Shown: one piece after another, positions 45,585 through 54,356 of the stretch
Layout: every line of letters starts with the position of its first letter
Position numbering within the stretch: the first letter of the stretch is position 1
NCBI RefSeq assembly: GCF_018141105.1
Contig: NZ_CP054839.1
Location: forward strand, 3,844,001-3,908,000
Length of the DNA: 64,000 nt
Origin: Saccharopolyspora erythraea
Lineage (GTDB): Bacteria; Actinomycetota; Actinomycetes; Mycobacteriales; Pseudonocardiaceae
Reading direction: 5' to 3'
Made by a program: the position numbers and the translations under genes
Notes under the pieces: generated by a model
The model's input: the letters and a program-made list of their open reading frames with translations, nothing else
What the model was told of the DNA's origin: nothing
Databases searched by the model: none

Positions 45585-46805
45585 GTGGCCTCGCAGTCGG
45601 CCGACCTCCACCGCGCCGCGATCCTCGCCCTGGCGGGTACCGCCGGATCGCTGAGCCGTACCGAGATCGCACGGCGGCTGGACCTGAGCCCGGCGTCGGT
45701 CACCCAGCTCACCAAGGACCTGATCGAGCGCGGACTGCTCGCGGAGCTGGCCGCCGCCCCCTCGCGTGGCGGTCGTCCGGCTCAGCTCCTGGGGCTGGCG
45801 GGCGCCGCCAGGCACGCCATCGGTGTCAAGGTGACGCCGGATCACCTGGCGATCGCGGACGTGCGGCTGGACGGCACCGTGCGGCGGGTCGCGACCGCGG
45901 ACTTCGACCCGGGCTCGGCCGACGCCCTCGGAGCGCTCGCCGACGCGATCCTGTCCTTCGCCGGTGAGTGCGAGGGCGGCGCCGGCTCGCTGCTCGGCGT
46001 CGGTCTCGGCGTGCCCGGGGGAGTCAGCGACCGCTGGGAGGGCGTGGTCAACGCCGACATCCTGGGGTGGAACGGGCTGCCGCTCGGTCGGCGCCTGCGC
46101 TCGATGCTGGGTCTGCCGGTGCTGGTCGACAACGATGTCAACGCGCTCGCCGTCGCCGAGTGCCTGTACGGGCGCGGCAGGACGCGGCAGAACCTCGTGA
46201 TCATCACCATCGGTGTCGGCATCGGCGCCGCGATCGTCTCCGGTGGCTCGGTCTACCGCGGTGCGCACGGCGACGCCGGGGAACTCGGCCACACCCCGTT
46301 CGAGCTGGACGGTCCCCGTTGCGTGTGCGGCAACAACGGCTGCCTGGAAGCGGTCATCGGAGACCGCGCGCTGGTCGCCCGAGCGCGGCGCGACGGGATC
46401 CTCTCGGCAGACCAGGGCATCGCGGCTCTGCATGACGCCGCTGCCGCCGGTGACGCGGGTGCATCGGCCATCCTGCGGGAGGCGGGGCGCAAGCTCGGCC
46501 GCTCGGTCGCGTCCCTGCTCAACGTGATCGACCCGGAGAGCGTGGTCGTCTACGGCGAGGGCATCGCGGGCTGGCGGTACTGGGAACCCGGTTTCGAGCC
46601 GGCGCTGCGGGCCCACCTGCCCAGGTCGCGCAACGACGTTCCGGTCGAGGTGGATCGCTGGGACGACCGCAACTGGACGCAGGGGGCCGCCGCGCTGGTC
46701 ATGTCCGTGCCGCTCGACAGCGCCGAGGCGGGCGGGGACCCGGGGCGTGCCGTCCGCGCCAGGCTGGTGGACGCGCGCGGCGAAGGGGCCGTCGCAAGCC
46801 GGTGA
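45585..46805 (+). CDS. ROK-family transcriptional regulator
   Basis: 406 residues: an N-terminal winged helix (LSRTEIARRLDLSPASVTQLTKDLIERGLL), then a ROK sugar-kinase-like domain with the zinc motif CVCGNNGCLE and the sugar/ATP region VGLGVPG. ROK regulators are usually sugar-responsive repressors of transport operons. GAAAGGGG precedes the GTG start. Its divergent position suggests that it controls the alpha-glucoside import operon. Confidence 0.93.
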   Translation: MASQSADLHRAAILALAGTAGSLSRTEIARRLDLSPASVTQLTKDLIERGLLAELAAAPSRGGRPAQLLGLAGAARHAIGVKVTPDHLAIADVRLDGTVRRVATADFDPGSADALGALADAILSFAGECEGGAGSLLGVGLGVPGGVSDRWEGVVNADILGWNGLPLGRRLRSMLGLPVLVDNDVNALAVAECLYGRGRTRQNLVIITIGVGIGAAIVSGGSVYRGAHGDAGELGHTPFELDGPRCVCGNNGCLEAVIGDRALVARARRDGILSADQGIAALHDAAAAGDAGASAILREAGRKLGRSVASLLNVIDPESVVVYGEGIAGWRYWEPGFEPALRAHLPRSRNDVPVEVDRWDDRNWTQGAAALVMSVPLDSAEAGGDPGRAVRARLVDARGEGAVASR

Positions 46806-47128
46806 CGAACGGGAGCGGCACGTAGCCGACGAGCGCGGGCTTCTCCCGAAAACGGCGGACACCTTGTTGGGATGAAACCTACGAGCCCGCTCCCGTCGAT
46901 CCACTCCGGAACCGGCACGGTCGTCGGCGGCGACGAACAGCATTGCAGAGCAAAGGTTTTCCCTCCTGCCTGAACAGGACGGATGTCGTCGGAGCACAAC
47001 CGGATCAGCCCACATGGTGCTCGCGCAACGATGACGTCGTATGGCGGACGCCTCACTGTGGTCCCCGGCACTCGGCCGGTCGAGCGCAGCGCCGGCCGGG
47101 GAGGTTTGCGGAAGGGAGTCCGTTTTCA
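46806..47128. other. Intergenic region with no gene seen
   Basis: 323 bases between the ROK regulator and the amino-acid permease. No coding frame here looks real. A 10-bp inverted repeat of gaacgggagcgg (about 46808) with a copy near 46888 could be part of a terminator. The permease promoter is not obvious. Confidence 0.4.
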
Positions 47129-48529
47129 ATGTCGGAGCCAGTGGGCGAGGAGTACCGGAAGGATCTGAGTACCCGGCACATCAACATGATCGCGATCGGT
47201 GGTGCGATCGGTGTCGGGTTGTTCCTCGGTTCGGGCAAGGCGCTCAACCAGGTCGGGCCCGGTCTGATCCTCATCTACGCCGTCGCGGGCCTGATGATCT
47301 TCTTCGTGATGCGGGCGCTGGGCGAGCTGCTGATGTACCGGCCGGTGTCCGGCTCGTTCGCCGAGTACGCCGGGGAGTTCGTCGGACCGTGGGCGCGGTT
47401 CGCCACCGGCTGGGGCTACTGGCTGGTGTGGATCGTGACCGGCATGGCCGAGATCACCGCGGTGGGCGAGTACTTCCAGTTCTGGTTCCCCCAGGTCCCG
47501 CAGTGGATTCCCGCGCTGGGCGCGCTGATCGTGCTCTCGGGGGTCAATTTGATCGCGGTCAAGCTCTTCGGCGAGTTCGAGTTCTGGTTCGCCCTGGTCA
47601 AGGTCGTGGCCATCGTCGGACTGATCGTGCTGGCCGCGGCCATCCTGGTCTTCGGGTTCTCCGACGTCGGCGACACCGCGGCGGTGTCGAACCTGTGGGC
47701 CCACGGCGGGATGTTCCCCAACGGCTCGACCCAGGCACTGCTGTCGTTCCAGATCGTGATGTTCGCCTTCATCGGCGTGGAGATGGTCGGCCAGACCGCC
47801 AGCGAAAGCGCGAACCCGAAGAAGGTGCTGCCCCGCGCGGTCAACTCCATCATGTTGCGCATCCTGATCTTCTACGTCGGCGCGCTGGCCGCGCTGTGCG
47901 CGCTGGTGCCATGGAACCAGTTCCCCGCCGACGGCAGCCCGTTCGTGCACGCCTTCACCCTGATCGGCATCCCCGCCGCGGCCGGCGTGGTCAACTTCGT
48001 GGTCACCACCGCCGCGCTGTCCTCGTGCAACTCCGGCATCTACTCGACCGGACGGATGCTGCGCACCCTGTCCCAGGACGGCCAGGCCCCGCGAGCGGTC
48101 TCCAAGCTCAGCTCCCGGGCCGTGCCCGCACGAGCGATCGCGGTCACCTTCGTGGCCATGCTCATCGGGGTCGTGCTCAACTACTTCGTGCCCGAGCAGG
48201 CCTTCACCTACATCACCAGCGCCTCCACCGTGGGAGCGATCTTCACCTGGGGCATGATCCTCATCGCCCACCTCGGCTACCGCCGCAAGGTCTCCACCGG
48301 CACCCTGCCCGCGGGCACCTTCCGCATGCCCCTGGCCCCCTACTCCAACTACGTCGTCCTGGCCTTCCTCGCCCTGGTCGTCGTCCTGCTCGCCTTCGAC
48401 GCCGAAACCCGCATCGCCCTCTACATCACCCCGGTCCTCGCGCTGGCCGCGTTCGTCGGCTACCTCGCCGCTCGCCGCGGGCGTCCGGCGGCGGATCCGG
48501 CCCCGGCCGTCGAACGGTCGTCGCGATGA
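47129..48529 (+). CDS. Amino-acid permease (APC family, CycA/GabP-like)
   Basis: 466 residues with twelve membrane segments. RHINMIAIGGAIGVGLFLGSG, FVMRALGELLMYRPVSGSFAEYA and FSFQIVMFAFIGVEMVGQTASE-type phrases are typical of the AAT group, which imports amino acids such as GABA, D-alanine, glycine or serine with protons. The exact substrate cannot be read. GGAAGGGAG stands ten bases before the ATG. Confidence 0.92.
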   Translation: MSEPVGEEYRKDLSTRHINMIAIGGAIGVGLFLGSGKALNQVGPGLILIYAVAGLMIFFVMRALGELLMYRPVSGSFAEYAGEFVGPWARFATGWGYWLVWIVTGMAEITAVGEYFQFWFPQVPQWIPALGALIVLSGVNLIAVKLFGEFEFWFALVKVVAIVGLIVLAAAILVFGFSDVGDTAAVSNLWAHGGMFPNGSTQALLSFQIVMFAFIGVEMVGQTASESANPKKVLPRAVNSIMLRILIFYVGALAALCALVPWNQFPADGSPFVHAFTLIGIPAAAGVVNFVVTTAALSSCNSGIYSTGRMLRTLSQDGQAPRAVSKLSSRAVPARAIAVTFVAMLIGVVLNYFVPEQAFTYITSASTVGAIFTWGMILIAHLGYRRKVSTGTLPAGTFRMPLAPYSNYVVLAFLALVVVLLAFDAETRIALYITPVLALAAFVGYLAARRGRPAADPAPAVERSSR

Positions 48530-48548
48530 GTCGCGAGGTTTGATCGTG

Positions 48549-48628
48549 CGGGAAGAGCGGGCGGATCGCCGGCCGTCGGCCGCGGAGGTCCATGATGGAC
48601 GGACCTGCGTTCCGTCCGCTCTTTCCCG
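48549..48628 (+). terminator. Long imperfect hairpin downstream of amino-acid permease
   Basis: Bases 48549-48565 pair with 48611-48628, with one bulge and one G-U pair. The 45-base loop holds its own small stem (GGTCC/GGACC). It begins 19 bases after the permease stop and may act as terminator. Confidence 0.4.
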
Positions 48629-48811
48629 TCGTAGCGCAGAGCCGCCGGTGCAACCGCGATCCGGACAGGAGAGCGGTGTCGAGCGGCTCGTCGCCCGAGC
48701 AATCGAGGTGGTCGCGGAGCACTCCCGCCGTGACCATCCACTCGACGACGAGACCGATCCGGAACCACGTGATCGCTGAGGGCCCCACCCGGAGGCCACC
48801 TGCTGCGCCGA
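48629..48811. other. Region with no supported gene
   Basis: With the preceding hairpin this makes a 280-base stretch without a convincing gene. Frames are open on both strands, but none shows a known motif or a ribosome site. Confidence 0.4.
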
Positions 48812-49534
48812 TCACGTGCTGGGGTGGTGCCACCGCACGCCCAAGCGGTCGCCGATGCCGGGGCGTGTCCCCGACGGAACCAGGACCAGCCTGCTCTCGC
48901 CGATCGTGTTCGGGGTGGCGCCGACACCCGCCATGCGCAACCGCACGAGTGCACGCAGACGGGCGCCGCACCGGGCGTAGAAACGCAGCTGCGTGCGGCG
49001 GCCGAACAACCGCCAGCCCAGCCGGAGGAGCGGCCCGACGTCCGGTGAGACCCGCGAGAAGCCCCTGATGACGAACCACACCACGCCCGTCCGCAGGTCC
49101 TTGACCACCTCGTAGCTCAACCTGCCGCGTTCCAGGTGGCCTTCGAGCGTCTCGTACGACCAGCCCCACACGCGTTGCGAGTCCCCGCGGACCTCGTCGG
49201 TCACGGCGGTGACCCGGACGCCCATGTGGAACCGCGCCCCGTGGAAGCGGCCCTCGAGCAGCATGTCGCGGCCGAGCAGGGGCGAGCGGCGGTCGTAGAC
49301 GGCGCGGACGATCTCCGGAGGGGAGAACTCGTAGTCCCGGATGAGCTCGCGGGCGCTCTCCCAGGCGCCGCCGGGGGCGGGAGGGCCCGGGCGTTCGAGG
49401 GCGATGTGGTGGCGGCGCGTGTCGAAGTGCCAGGCCGGCGCGGACACCTCGGCGGCGCTGAAGTTGACCCGGCGGTGCCGCAGTCCCCGCAACGACGCGG
49501 CGTAGTCGACCCCGCCCAGCAGCCGGGCGCGCAT
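48812..49534 (-). CDS. DUF1990-family protein
   Basis: 240 residues. The family pattern is easy to see: a basic N-terminus, YEFSPPEIVRAVYD, GRDMLLEGRFHGARFHMGVRV, RVWGWSYETLEGHLERGRLSYEV and TGVVWFVIRGFSR. The function is not known. GAGGG lies four bases before the ATG, overlapping the end of the small membrane protein gene upstream, so the two are probably one operon. Confidence 0.85.
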   Translation of the reverse strand: MRARLLGGVDYAASLRGLRHRRVNFSAAEVSAPAWHFDTRRHHIALERPGPPAPGGAWESARELIRDYEFSPPEIVRAVYDRRSPLLGRDMLLEGRFHGARFHMGVRVTAVTDEVRGDSQRVWGWSYETLEGHLERGRLSYEVVKDLRTGVVWFVIRGFSRVSPDVGPLLRLGWRLFGRRTQLRFYARCGARLRALVRLRMAGVGATPNTIGESRLVLVPSGTRPGIGDRLGVRWHHPST

Positions 49535-49541
49535 CAGGCCC

Positions 49542-49754
49542 TCATTCGAGCTCGCGCAGCGAGTCACCGATCAGCCACAGGGTCGGGGGCCACAACCCGG
49601 TGAACAGCGCGCGGCGCTCGGCGTTGCCGCGCATGGTCTGGTCGACGGTCTTGGCGCGGATCCACAGGCCCAGGCAGAGCACGACCGACCCCAGCGAGAG
49701 GGCGTGGAAGTGGGCGCTGCGGAGCCCGACGCGGTGCATCACCCGAACGAGCAT
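49542..49754 (-). CDS. Small membrane protein (70 residues)
   Basis: One hydrophobic helix (ALSLGSVVLCLGLWI) follows a short N-terminus, with a second weaker one near the C-terminus (LWPPTLWLIG). GGGAGG precedes the ATG. No family is recognised. It is placed seven bases before the DUF1990 gene and divergent from another DUF1990-like gene, suggesting a shared process. Confidence 0.65.
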   Translation of the reverse strand: MLVRVMHRVGLRSAHFHALSLGSVVLCLGLWIRAKTVDQTMRGNAERRALFTGLWPPTLWLIGDSLRELE

Positions 49755-49839
49755 GGGGCCTCCCTGTGTCGTCCAGCGCGTCCCGGGGCATGCCACGAGC
49801 ATCCCCGTTCCGGGGGTCCCGCGCGAAAGGAACGCCGAC

Positions 49840-50688
49840 GTGGCCTACGAGACTCCCGCGACGCGCCGACCGCTCGTGGTGGCGCAGTGGCTCTTCGGCA
49901 TGGCGCTGGTGTCGTGGCGCTACCTCTGGCAGATCACGCCGCTGCACCGGTCCGAGGAGGCGGGCGACGCGTCGGACCTGCCGCCCGCGCCGCCCGCCGA
50001 GCTGCTCGACGAGAACTGCCAGCTGCTCGCCGACGGCACGGGACCGCTGTACCACCGGACCTTCGGCGTGCGGATCGTGGACAACGAGCTGGACGCGGCC
50101 GAGCTCATGGGCGCGGTGATGGCCGACATGAACCAGGCGCTTCCGCGCGAGGTCGCGAGGGTGCACCGGACCCGCGGCGGAGGTGAGGCGCTGGGGCTCG
50201 GTGACGAGCTCGTGGTCCGCATGCCGGGCCCGTTCAACGCGCCGGTCCGGGTGGTCGGCTGCCTGCCGACCTCGTTCCACCTGCTGACGCTGCGAGGACA
50301 CCTGGAGGCCGGGCAGATCGAGTTCCGCGCCCGGCCGGAAGGCGACGGGCTGCGCTTCGAGATCGAAGCCTGGGCGCGGCCGGGCAGCACGCTCGTCCAC
50401 CTGCTCTACTCCCGGGCGCGGCTGGCCAAGGAGATGCAGCTCAACATGTGGGTGCGGTTCTGCCTGCACGCCGCGTCGCTCGCCCGGGGCCGCGCGCACG
50501 ACGGGGTCCGCATCCGCACCCGCACCCGCGCCGTCACCTCGGAAGTCGAGCCGCGTCCGCGGCGGAATCCCGCGACTCAGCGTCCGGGTGAGCGTTCCCG
50601 CCGCTGGGCGGCCTCCCGGGCGGCGCGTGCGCGCGCCCGGTGCTTCGCGACGTTGAGGCGGTTGCCGCAGATCTCCGGTTCGCAGTAG
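49840..50688 (+). CDS. DUF1990-like protein with C-terminus antisense to the CGNR gene
   Basis: 282 residues. The centre (GPLYHRTFGVRIVDNELDAA, LTLRGHLEAGQIEFRA, LRFEIEAWARPG) resembles the DUF1990 fold. GAAAGGAAC precedes the GTG. The last 37 codons (50577-50688) are read opposite the C-terminus of the CGNR gene and are Arg-rich low-complexity sequence, so they may not be constrained as protein. The two genes are convergent and overlap by 112 bases. Confidence 0.65.
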   Translation: MAYETPATRRPLVVAQWLFGMALVSWRYLWQITPLHRSEEAGDASDLPPAPPAELLDENCQLLADGTGPLYHRTFGVRIVDNELDAAELMGAVMADMNQALPREVARVHRTRGGGEALGLGDELVVRMPGPFNAPVRVVGCLPTSFHLLTLRGHLEAGQIEFRARPEGDGLRFEIEAWARPGSTLVHLLYSRARLAKEMQLNMWVRFCLHAASLARGRAHDGVRIRTRTRAVTSEVEPRPRRNPATQRPGERSRRWAASRAARARARCFATLRRLPQISGSQ

Positions 50689-51194
50689 CGGCGGCGGCCG
50701 CCACGGCTGGTGTCGACGAAGACGCCGTTGCAGGTGGGGCTGCCGCAACCGCGGAAGCGGTCGTGGCCGAGCACGCGCAGCGTCGAGAGCAGGCCGACGC
50801 CGGTGACCAGCGCGACCTCCTCGGCGGCTCGTGCGTCCGGTCGTGAGCCGACGCTCCACTGCCAGCGCCCGTCGGCGTCCTGGCGCAGCCCCGGTCCGTG
50901 AGCGACGTCGCGCAGGAGGGACTCGACCAGGCCGGTCGTCGTGGCGGCGTCGGGTGCCTCGATGGCCTCGCGAAGGACGCCGCGCACCTCGTGGACCTCC
51001 GCGATGTCCTCTGTGGTGGGCGTCCGGCCGTCGGCCAGCGCGTCCGGGTGGATGCCGTGCCCGGCGAGGAAGCGCCCCAGCGAGTCCGGGTCGGCGAGCA
51101 GGTCGCCGGTGCTCACAGCCACCTCCGGTGCTGTGTTGACCAGCGCGGTCGCGATACCCGAGGCCCAGACGTAATCGTCTAAAAGTACTTGCAC
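50577..51194 (-). CDS. CGNR zinc-finger regulator
   Basis: 205 residues. The N-terminal half is the ABATE-type stress domain common in these proteins; the C-terminal zinc finger is CGSPTCNGVFVDTS then RRYCEPEICGNRLNVAKHR. Such proteins are putative DNA-binding regulators. The start is a GTG with GGAGGT five bases upstream. It is divergent from an MFS transporter gene 53 bases away, the likely target. Confidence 0.9.
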   Translation of the reverse strand: MQVLLDDYVWASGIATALVNTAPEVAVSTGDLLADPDSLGRFLAGHGIHPDALADGRTPTTEDIAEVHEVRGVLREAIEAPDAATTTGLVESLLRDVAHGPGLRQDADGRWQWSVGSRPDARAAEEVALVTGVGLLSTLRVLGHDRFRGCGSPTCNGVFVDTSRGGRRRYCEPEICGNRLNVAKHRARARAAREAAQRRERSPGR

Positions 51195-51234
51195 CTCTTA
51201 CCTCCACCGGACTACGGTAACCGATATAACGAAC

Positions 51235-51240
51235 TATACC
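51235..51240 (+). promoter_or_regulatory. -10 box of probable leaderless MFS gene
   Basis: TATACC ends seven bases before the ATG at 51248, in an unusually AT-rich gap (51215-51247) shared with the divergent CGNR gene. Confidence 0.4.
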
Positions 51241-51247
51241 CCTTTCG

Positions 51248-52546
51248 ATGCTGCGGGTGTTTCTCATGAGCACGTTCCTGCCGGGCCGACCCGTGTCCGC
51301 GAGCGATCCGGACGCACGTGCCGTCCCTGGAGCGCATCCGCTGGTCGTGCTGGCCGGTCTGCTCCTGCTGGCGGTCAACCTCCGGTCGCCGCTGGCGGGC
51401 TATCCGCCGCTGCTGGCGATGGCGGGCAGGGATCTCGCGGCCCCGGCGGGGGTGACCGGTCTCGTGCAGTCCTCGGTGGTGCTGATGATGGCGGCCGGAT
51501 CCTTCGCGGGCTCGGCGGTCGGGGCGCGCCTCGGCCGCGAGCGGGCGCTCGGTGCCGCGGTGGCCCTGGTCGCGGCGGGCGGCCTCGTCAGGGGCGTGCC
51601 CTCGCTGGCCTCGCTGATCGCGGGCGGCGTCCTGGTCGGACTCGGCCTCGGGGTGGCCGGTGTGCTGCTGGCCGGTGTGGTCAAGGACCGGTTGCCGGGC
51701 AGGGTCGGCGCGGTGACGGGCGGCTACGTGGTGGCCATGATGCTGGGCTCCACAGTGGCCAGTGCCGCCGCGGTGCCGGTCGCGAGGGTCCTCGGCGGCT
51801 GGTCGTTCTCCCTGGCCGCCTGGGCCGTGCCCGCGCTGCTCGCCGTCGTGGTTTGGACGGTGCTCACCCGCCGGATGACGCGCTCGCGCACCGCGCGAAC
51901 CCCGGGTTCTCCATCCTCCTGCGGGGGGTTGCGTCGCTGGGCGGCCTGCTACCAGGGCGGCACGTCGTTGCTCGTCTACGGCTGGTCGACCTGGCTGCCC
52001 GCCTACTACGCCTCCCACGGCATCGGCGCGCAGCACGCCGGACTCCTGCTCGCGGTGTGGAGCCTGGCCCACATCCCGGCCGGGCTGCTCGTCCCCGCGC
52101 TGGCCGAGCGCCGCAGGCGGTGGCGGTTCTGGTCGACGCTGACGCTGGCCTGCGCGGTGACCGGAACCCTCGGTGCGCTGCTCCTGCCGGTCCCGCCGGT
52201 GGTCGGCCCGTGGCCGTGGGTGGTGCTGCTCGGCGTGGCCGGAGGCGCGGGTTTCCCGCTCGGGCTCGCCGTCATCGCCTGGCGGACTCCGGACGCCGGG
52301 ACGAGCGCGGCAGTCAGCGGATTCGCCCTCGGCGCCGGCTACCTCGCCGCCGGTCTCGGTCCGCTGCTCATGGGGCTGCTGATCGACGCGACGGGCGGCT
52401 ACCCCGCAGGCATCGCGCTCATGCTCCTCGCCGCCGCGGGCCAAGGGCTGGCGATCGCCCGGATCGGGGATGCCCGCGGTCCGGTGCGAGGGCGGGAAGC
52501 ACCGGCATCTTCGGCTGGACTCGGCGTGCGTGCAGCGGGCAGGTAG
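51248..52546 (+). CDS. MFS transporter, CynX/NimT type
   Basis: 432 residues with twelve predicted spans. VNLRSPLAGYPPLLAMAGRDLAAP at the start resembles the NLRP...PPLL region of cyanate/nitroimidazole-type transporters. A repetitive inner loop follows span six (TRRMTRSRTARTPGSPSSC). A second in-frame ATG at 51269 is possible; the first one fits the leaderless promoter. The substrate is unknown. Confidence 0.88.
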   Translation: MLRVFLMSTFLPGRPVSASDPDARAVPGAHPLVVLAGLLLLAVNLRSPLAGYPPLLAMAGRDLAAPAGVTGLVQSSVVLMMAAGSFAGSAVGARLGRERALGAAVALVAAGGLVRGVPSLASLIAGGVLVGLGLGVAGVLLAGVVKDRLPGRVGAVTGGYVVAMMLGSTVASAAAVPVARVLGGWSFSLAAWAVPALLAVVVWTVLTRRMTRSRTARTPGSPSSCGGLRRWAACYQGGTSLLVYGWSTWLPAYYASHGIGAQHAGLLLAVWSLAHIPAGLLVPALAERRRRWRFWSTLTLACAVTGTLGALLLPVPPVVGPWPWVVLLGVAGGAGFPLGLAVIAWRTPDAGTSAAVSGFALGAGYLAAGLGPLLMGLLIDATGGYPAGIALMLLAAAGQGLAIARIGDARGPVRGREAPASSAGLGVRAAGR

Positions 52547-52580
52547 GCCAGGGTGGCCGTGAGGGTCCGATGTGGACACA

Positions 52581-52621
52581 AAAGCGGCTCGACGCCGGTC
52601 GTGCCGACGTCGAGCCGCTTT
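52581..52621. terminator. Bidirectional terminator between two convergent MFS genes
   Basis: A perfect 14-bp stem, 52581-52594 with 52608-52621, with an A-run on one side and a T-run on the other. It is the most classical terminator in the window. Confidence 0.85.
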
Positions 52622-52645
52622 CGTGGATGCCGCGGGGGCAGTCGG

Positions 52646-53881
52646 TCAGGCCGGGACCAGGGCGGGCTCGGTCCTGGGCTCGACCACCGGGATGTCGCGC
52701 GCGGGGACCTCCCGGGCGGCGGTCCGGCGCCGCGTGCTGCGCTCCAGGCCGCCGGAGACGACGGCCAGCGCGAGACCGAGCACCGACAGCATCGCCCCGA
52801 CCAGGTTCGGGGCCAGCAGGCCGAGTCCGTGGGCGATCACCAGCCCGCCCGCGTAGGCGCCGATCGAGTTGGCGATGTTGAACGCCGACTGCACGGCGGC
52901 CGACACCAGCACCGGCGAACCGCCGGCCTTGGACATGACCATGGTCTGCATGATCGGCGCGACCATGAAGCCGCCCACACCGATCAGGAAGACCGTCACC
53001 GCGGCGGCCACCTTGTCCGACGAGGTGATCGCGAAGGTGCCGAGCACCGCGGTGATGCCGATGAGCGCGCCGTAGAGACCAGGCATCAGAGCCTTGTCGG
53101 CGATGCGGCCGCCCAGGTAGTTGCCCAGCGTCATGCCCAGCCCGGCCAGCACCAGCAGCAGCGTCACGCCGGTCGGGGAGTAGCCGGAGACGTCGGTGAG
53201 GATCGGGGTCAGGTAGCTCAGGCAGGCGAAGGTCCCGCCGAGGCCGAAGGTGACAATCGCCAGCGCGAGCCAGATCTGCGGGTTGCGGAAGGCGGCGAGC
53301 TGGCCGCGCACCGAGGCCTGCTGGGGGTCGGGACGCCCCTGGTCGGGGACGAGCCGGGCGATGGCGGCGACGGCGACCAGGCCGACCGCGGCGACCACGA
53401 CGAAGGTGGCCCGCCAGCCGAACTGCTGGCCGAGCAGCGTGCCCAGCGGGACGCCGACGACGTTGGCCAGCGTGAGGCCCATGAACATCATCGAGACCGC
53501 CTTGGCGCGGTTGCCCTCGCCGGCGAGGCTGGTGGCCACCACCGCGCCGATGCCGAAGAAGGCGCCGTGCGGCAGGCCGACGAGGAAGCGGAACGCCATG
53601 CCGATCTCGGCGCTGGGGGACAGCGCGAAGAGCAGGTTCCCGACGGTGAACAGGCTCATCGTCGAGACGAGCATGGCCTTGCGGGGCAGCCGGGCACCGA
53701 GGACGGCCAGAGTCGGCGCACCGATCACCACACCGAGCGCGTAGCCGGTGATCAGGTGGCCCGCGGTGGGGATGGAAACGCCGAGATCGGCGGCCGCCTG
53801 CGGCAGCACGCCCATCATGACGAACTCCGTCGTACCGATGCCGAATGCGCCGAGGGCAAGCGCGAGCAGCGCGAAGGGCAC
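52646..53881 (-). CDS. MFS efflux transporter (AraJ/YdhP-like)
   Basis: 411 residues with twelve spans. GTTEFVMMGVLPQAAADLGVSIPTAG is the hallmark start of the AraJ/YdhP/PbuE group, and FLVGLPHGAFFGIG lies in span four. These proteins export sugars, purine analogues or drugs. The start is a GTG with AGGAG six bases upstream. The first 100 bases upstream contain a near-perfect 16-base palindrome at 53988. Confidence 0.9.
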   Translation of the reverse strand: MPFALLALALGAFGIGTTEFVMMGVLPQAAADLGVSIPTAGHLITGYALGVVIGAPTLAVLGARLPRKAMLVSTMSLFTVGNLLFALSPSAEIGMAFRFLVGLPHGAFFGIGAVVATSLAGEGNRAKAVSMMFMGLTLANVVGVPLGTLLGQQFGWRATFVVVAAVGLVAVAAIARLVPDQGRPDPQQASVRGQLAAFRNPQIWLALAIVTFGLGGTFACLSYLTPILTDVSGYSPTGVTLLLVLAGLGMTLGNYLGGRIADKALMPGLYGALIGITAVLGTFAITSSDKVAAAVTVFLIGVGGFMVAPIMQTMVMSKAGGSPVLVSAAVQSAFNIANSIGAYAGGLVIAHGLGLLAPNLVGAMLSVLGLALAVVSGGLERSTRRRTAAREVPARDIPVVEPRTEPALVPA

Positions 53882-54356
53882 AGTTCTCCTCTCGAGAAGC
53901 AGAGTCGGGGTGGCGACGTCGGGGTCGTGGTCGCCGCTGTCGAGACGGGGGTGGAGCTTCCCTCGCGCCGGAGGGTCACTCAGCGGAACTGAATCGATCC
54001 AGTGCCGACTGTGAAATTGGACAGACGATTTCGGTTCGCGCCCTCATCGGCTGTCCTGTATCCAGTTTCAGGACTCGGCCCGGGCGTGTCCAGCTCAGAC
54101 GACGTGAGTCCGACCACGGCGAGTAGGCGGGAGGTTTCGCTCGTCACTCATCCGGGTGAGCGTCCACTGTGGTCGACGGTGTGCTGTGCGGGGGGCGGCG
54201 GAGGGGGGTGCCAGCGCGCGTCGGACCCGTGTAGGCGGACATGGTCAAGAGGCCGGTCTCCAGGTGTGCCGCCCTGCTGGGTGCTGCCTCGCTGGAGGTG
54301 GACCGCCTGGTCGTGAGCTGTCCGGCGTGCAGGCCCAGAGGGCGGGGTTCCGGAAA
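53882..54356. other. 475-base intergenic region with a palindrome
   Basis: ACTGAATCGATCCAGT at 53988-54003 is palindromic except for one pair, and could be an operator for the reverse MFS gene 107 bases away. The rest (54100-54356) is very GC-rich with a G-run near 54190. I find no convincing gene on either strand. Confidence 0.4.

Noticed and set aside
48426-49169. Reverse-strand frame across the permease end and the gap to 48811
   Set aside because: It overlaps two supported genes in the wrong frame and shows no motif. A degraded transposase was considered, but no transposase residues or terminal repeats were found.
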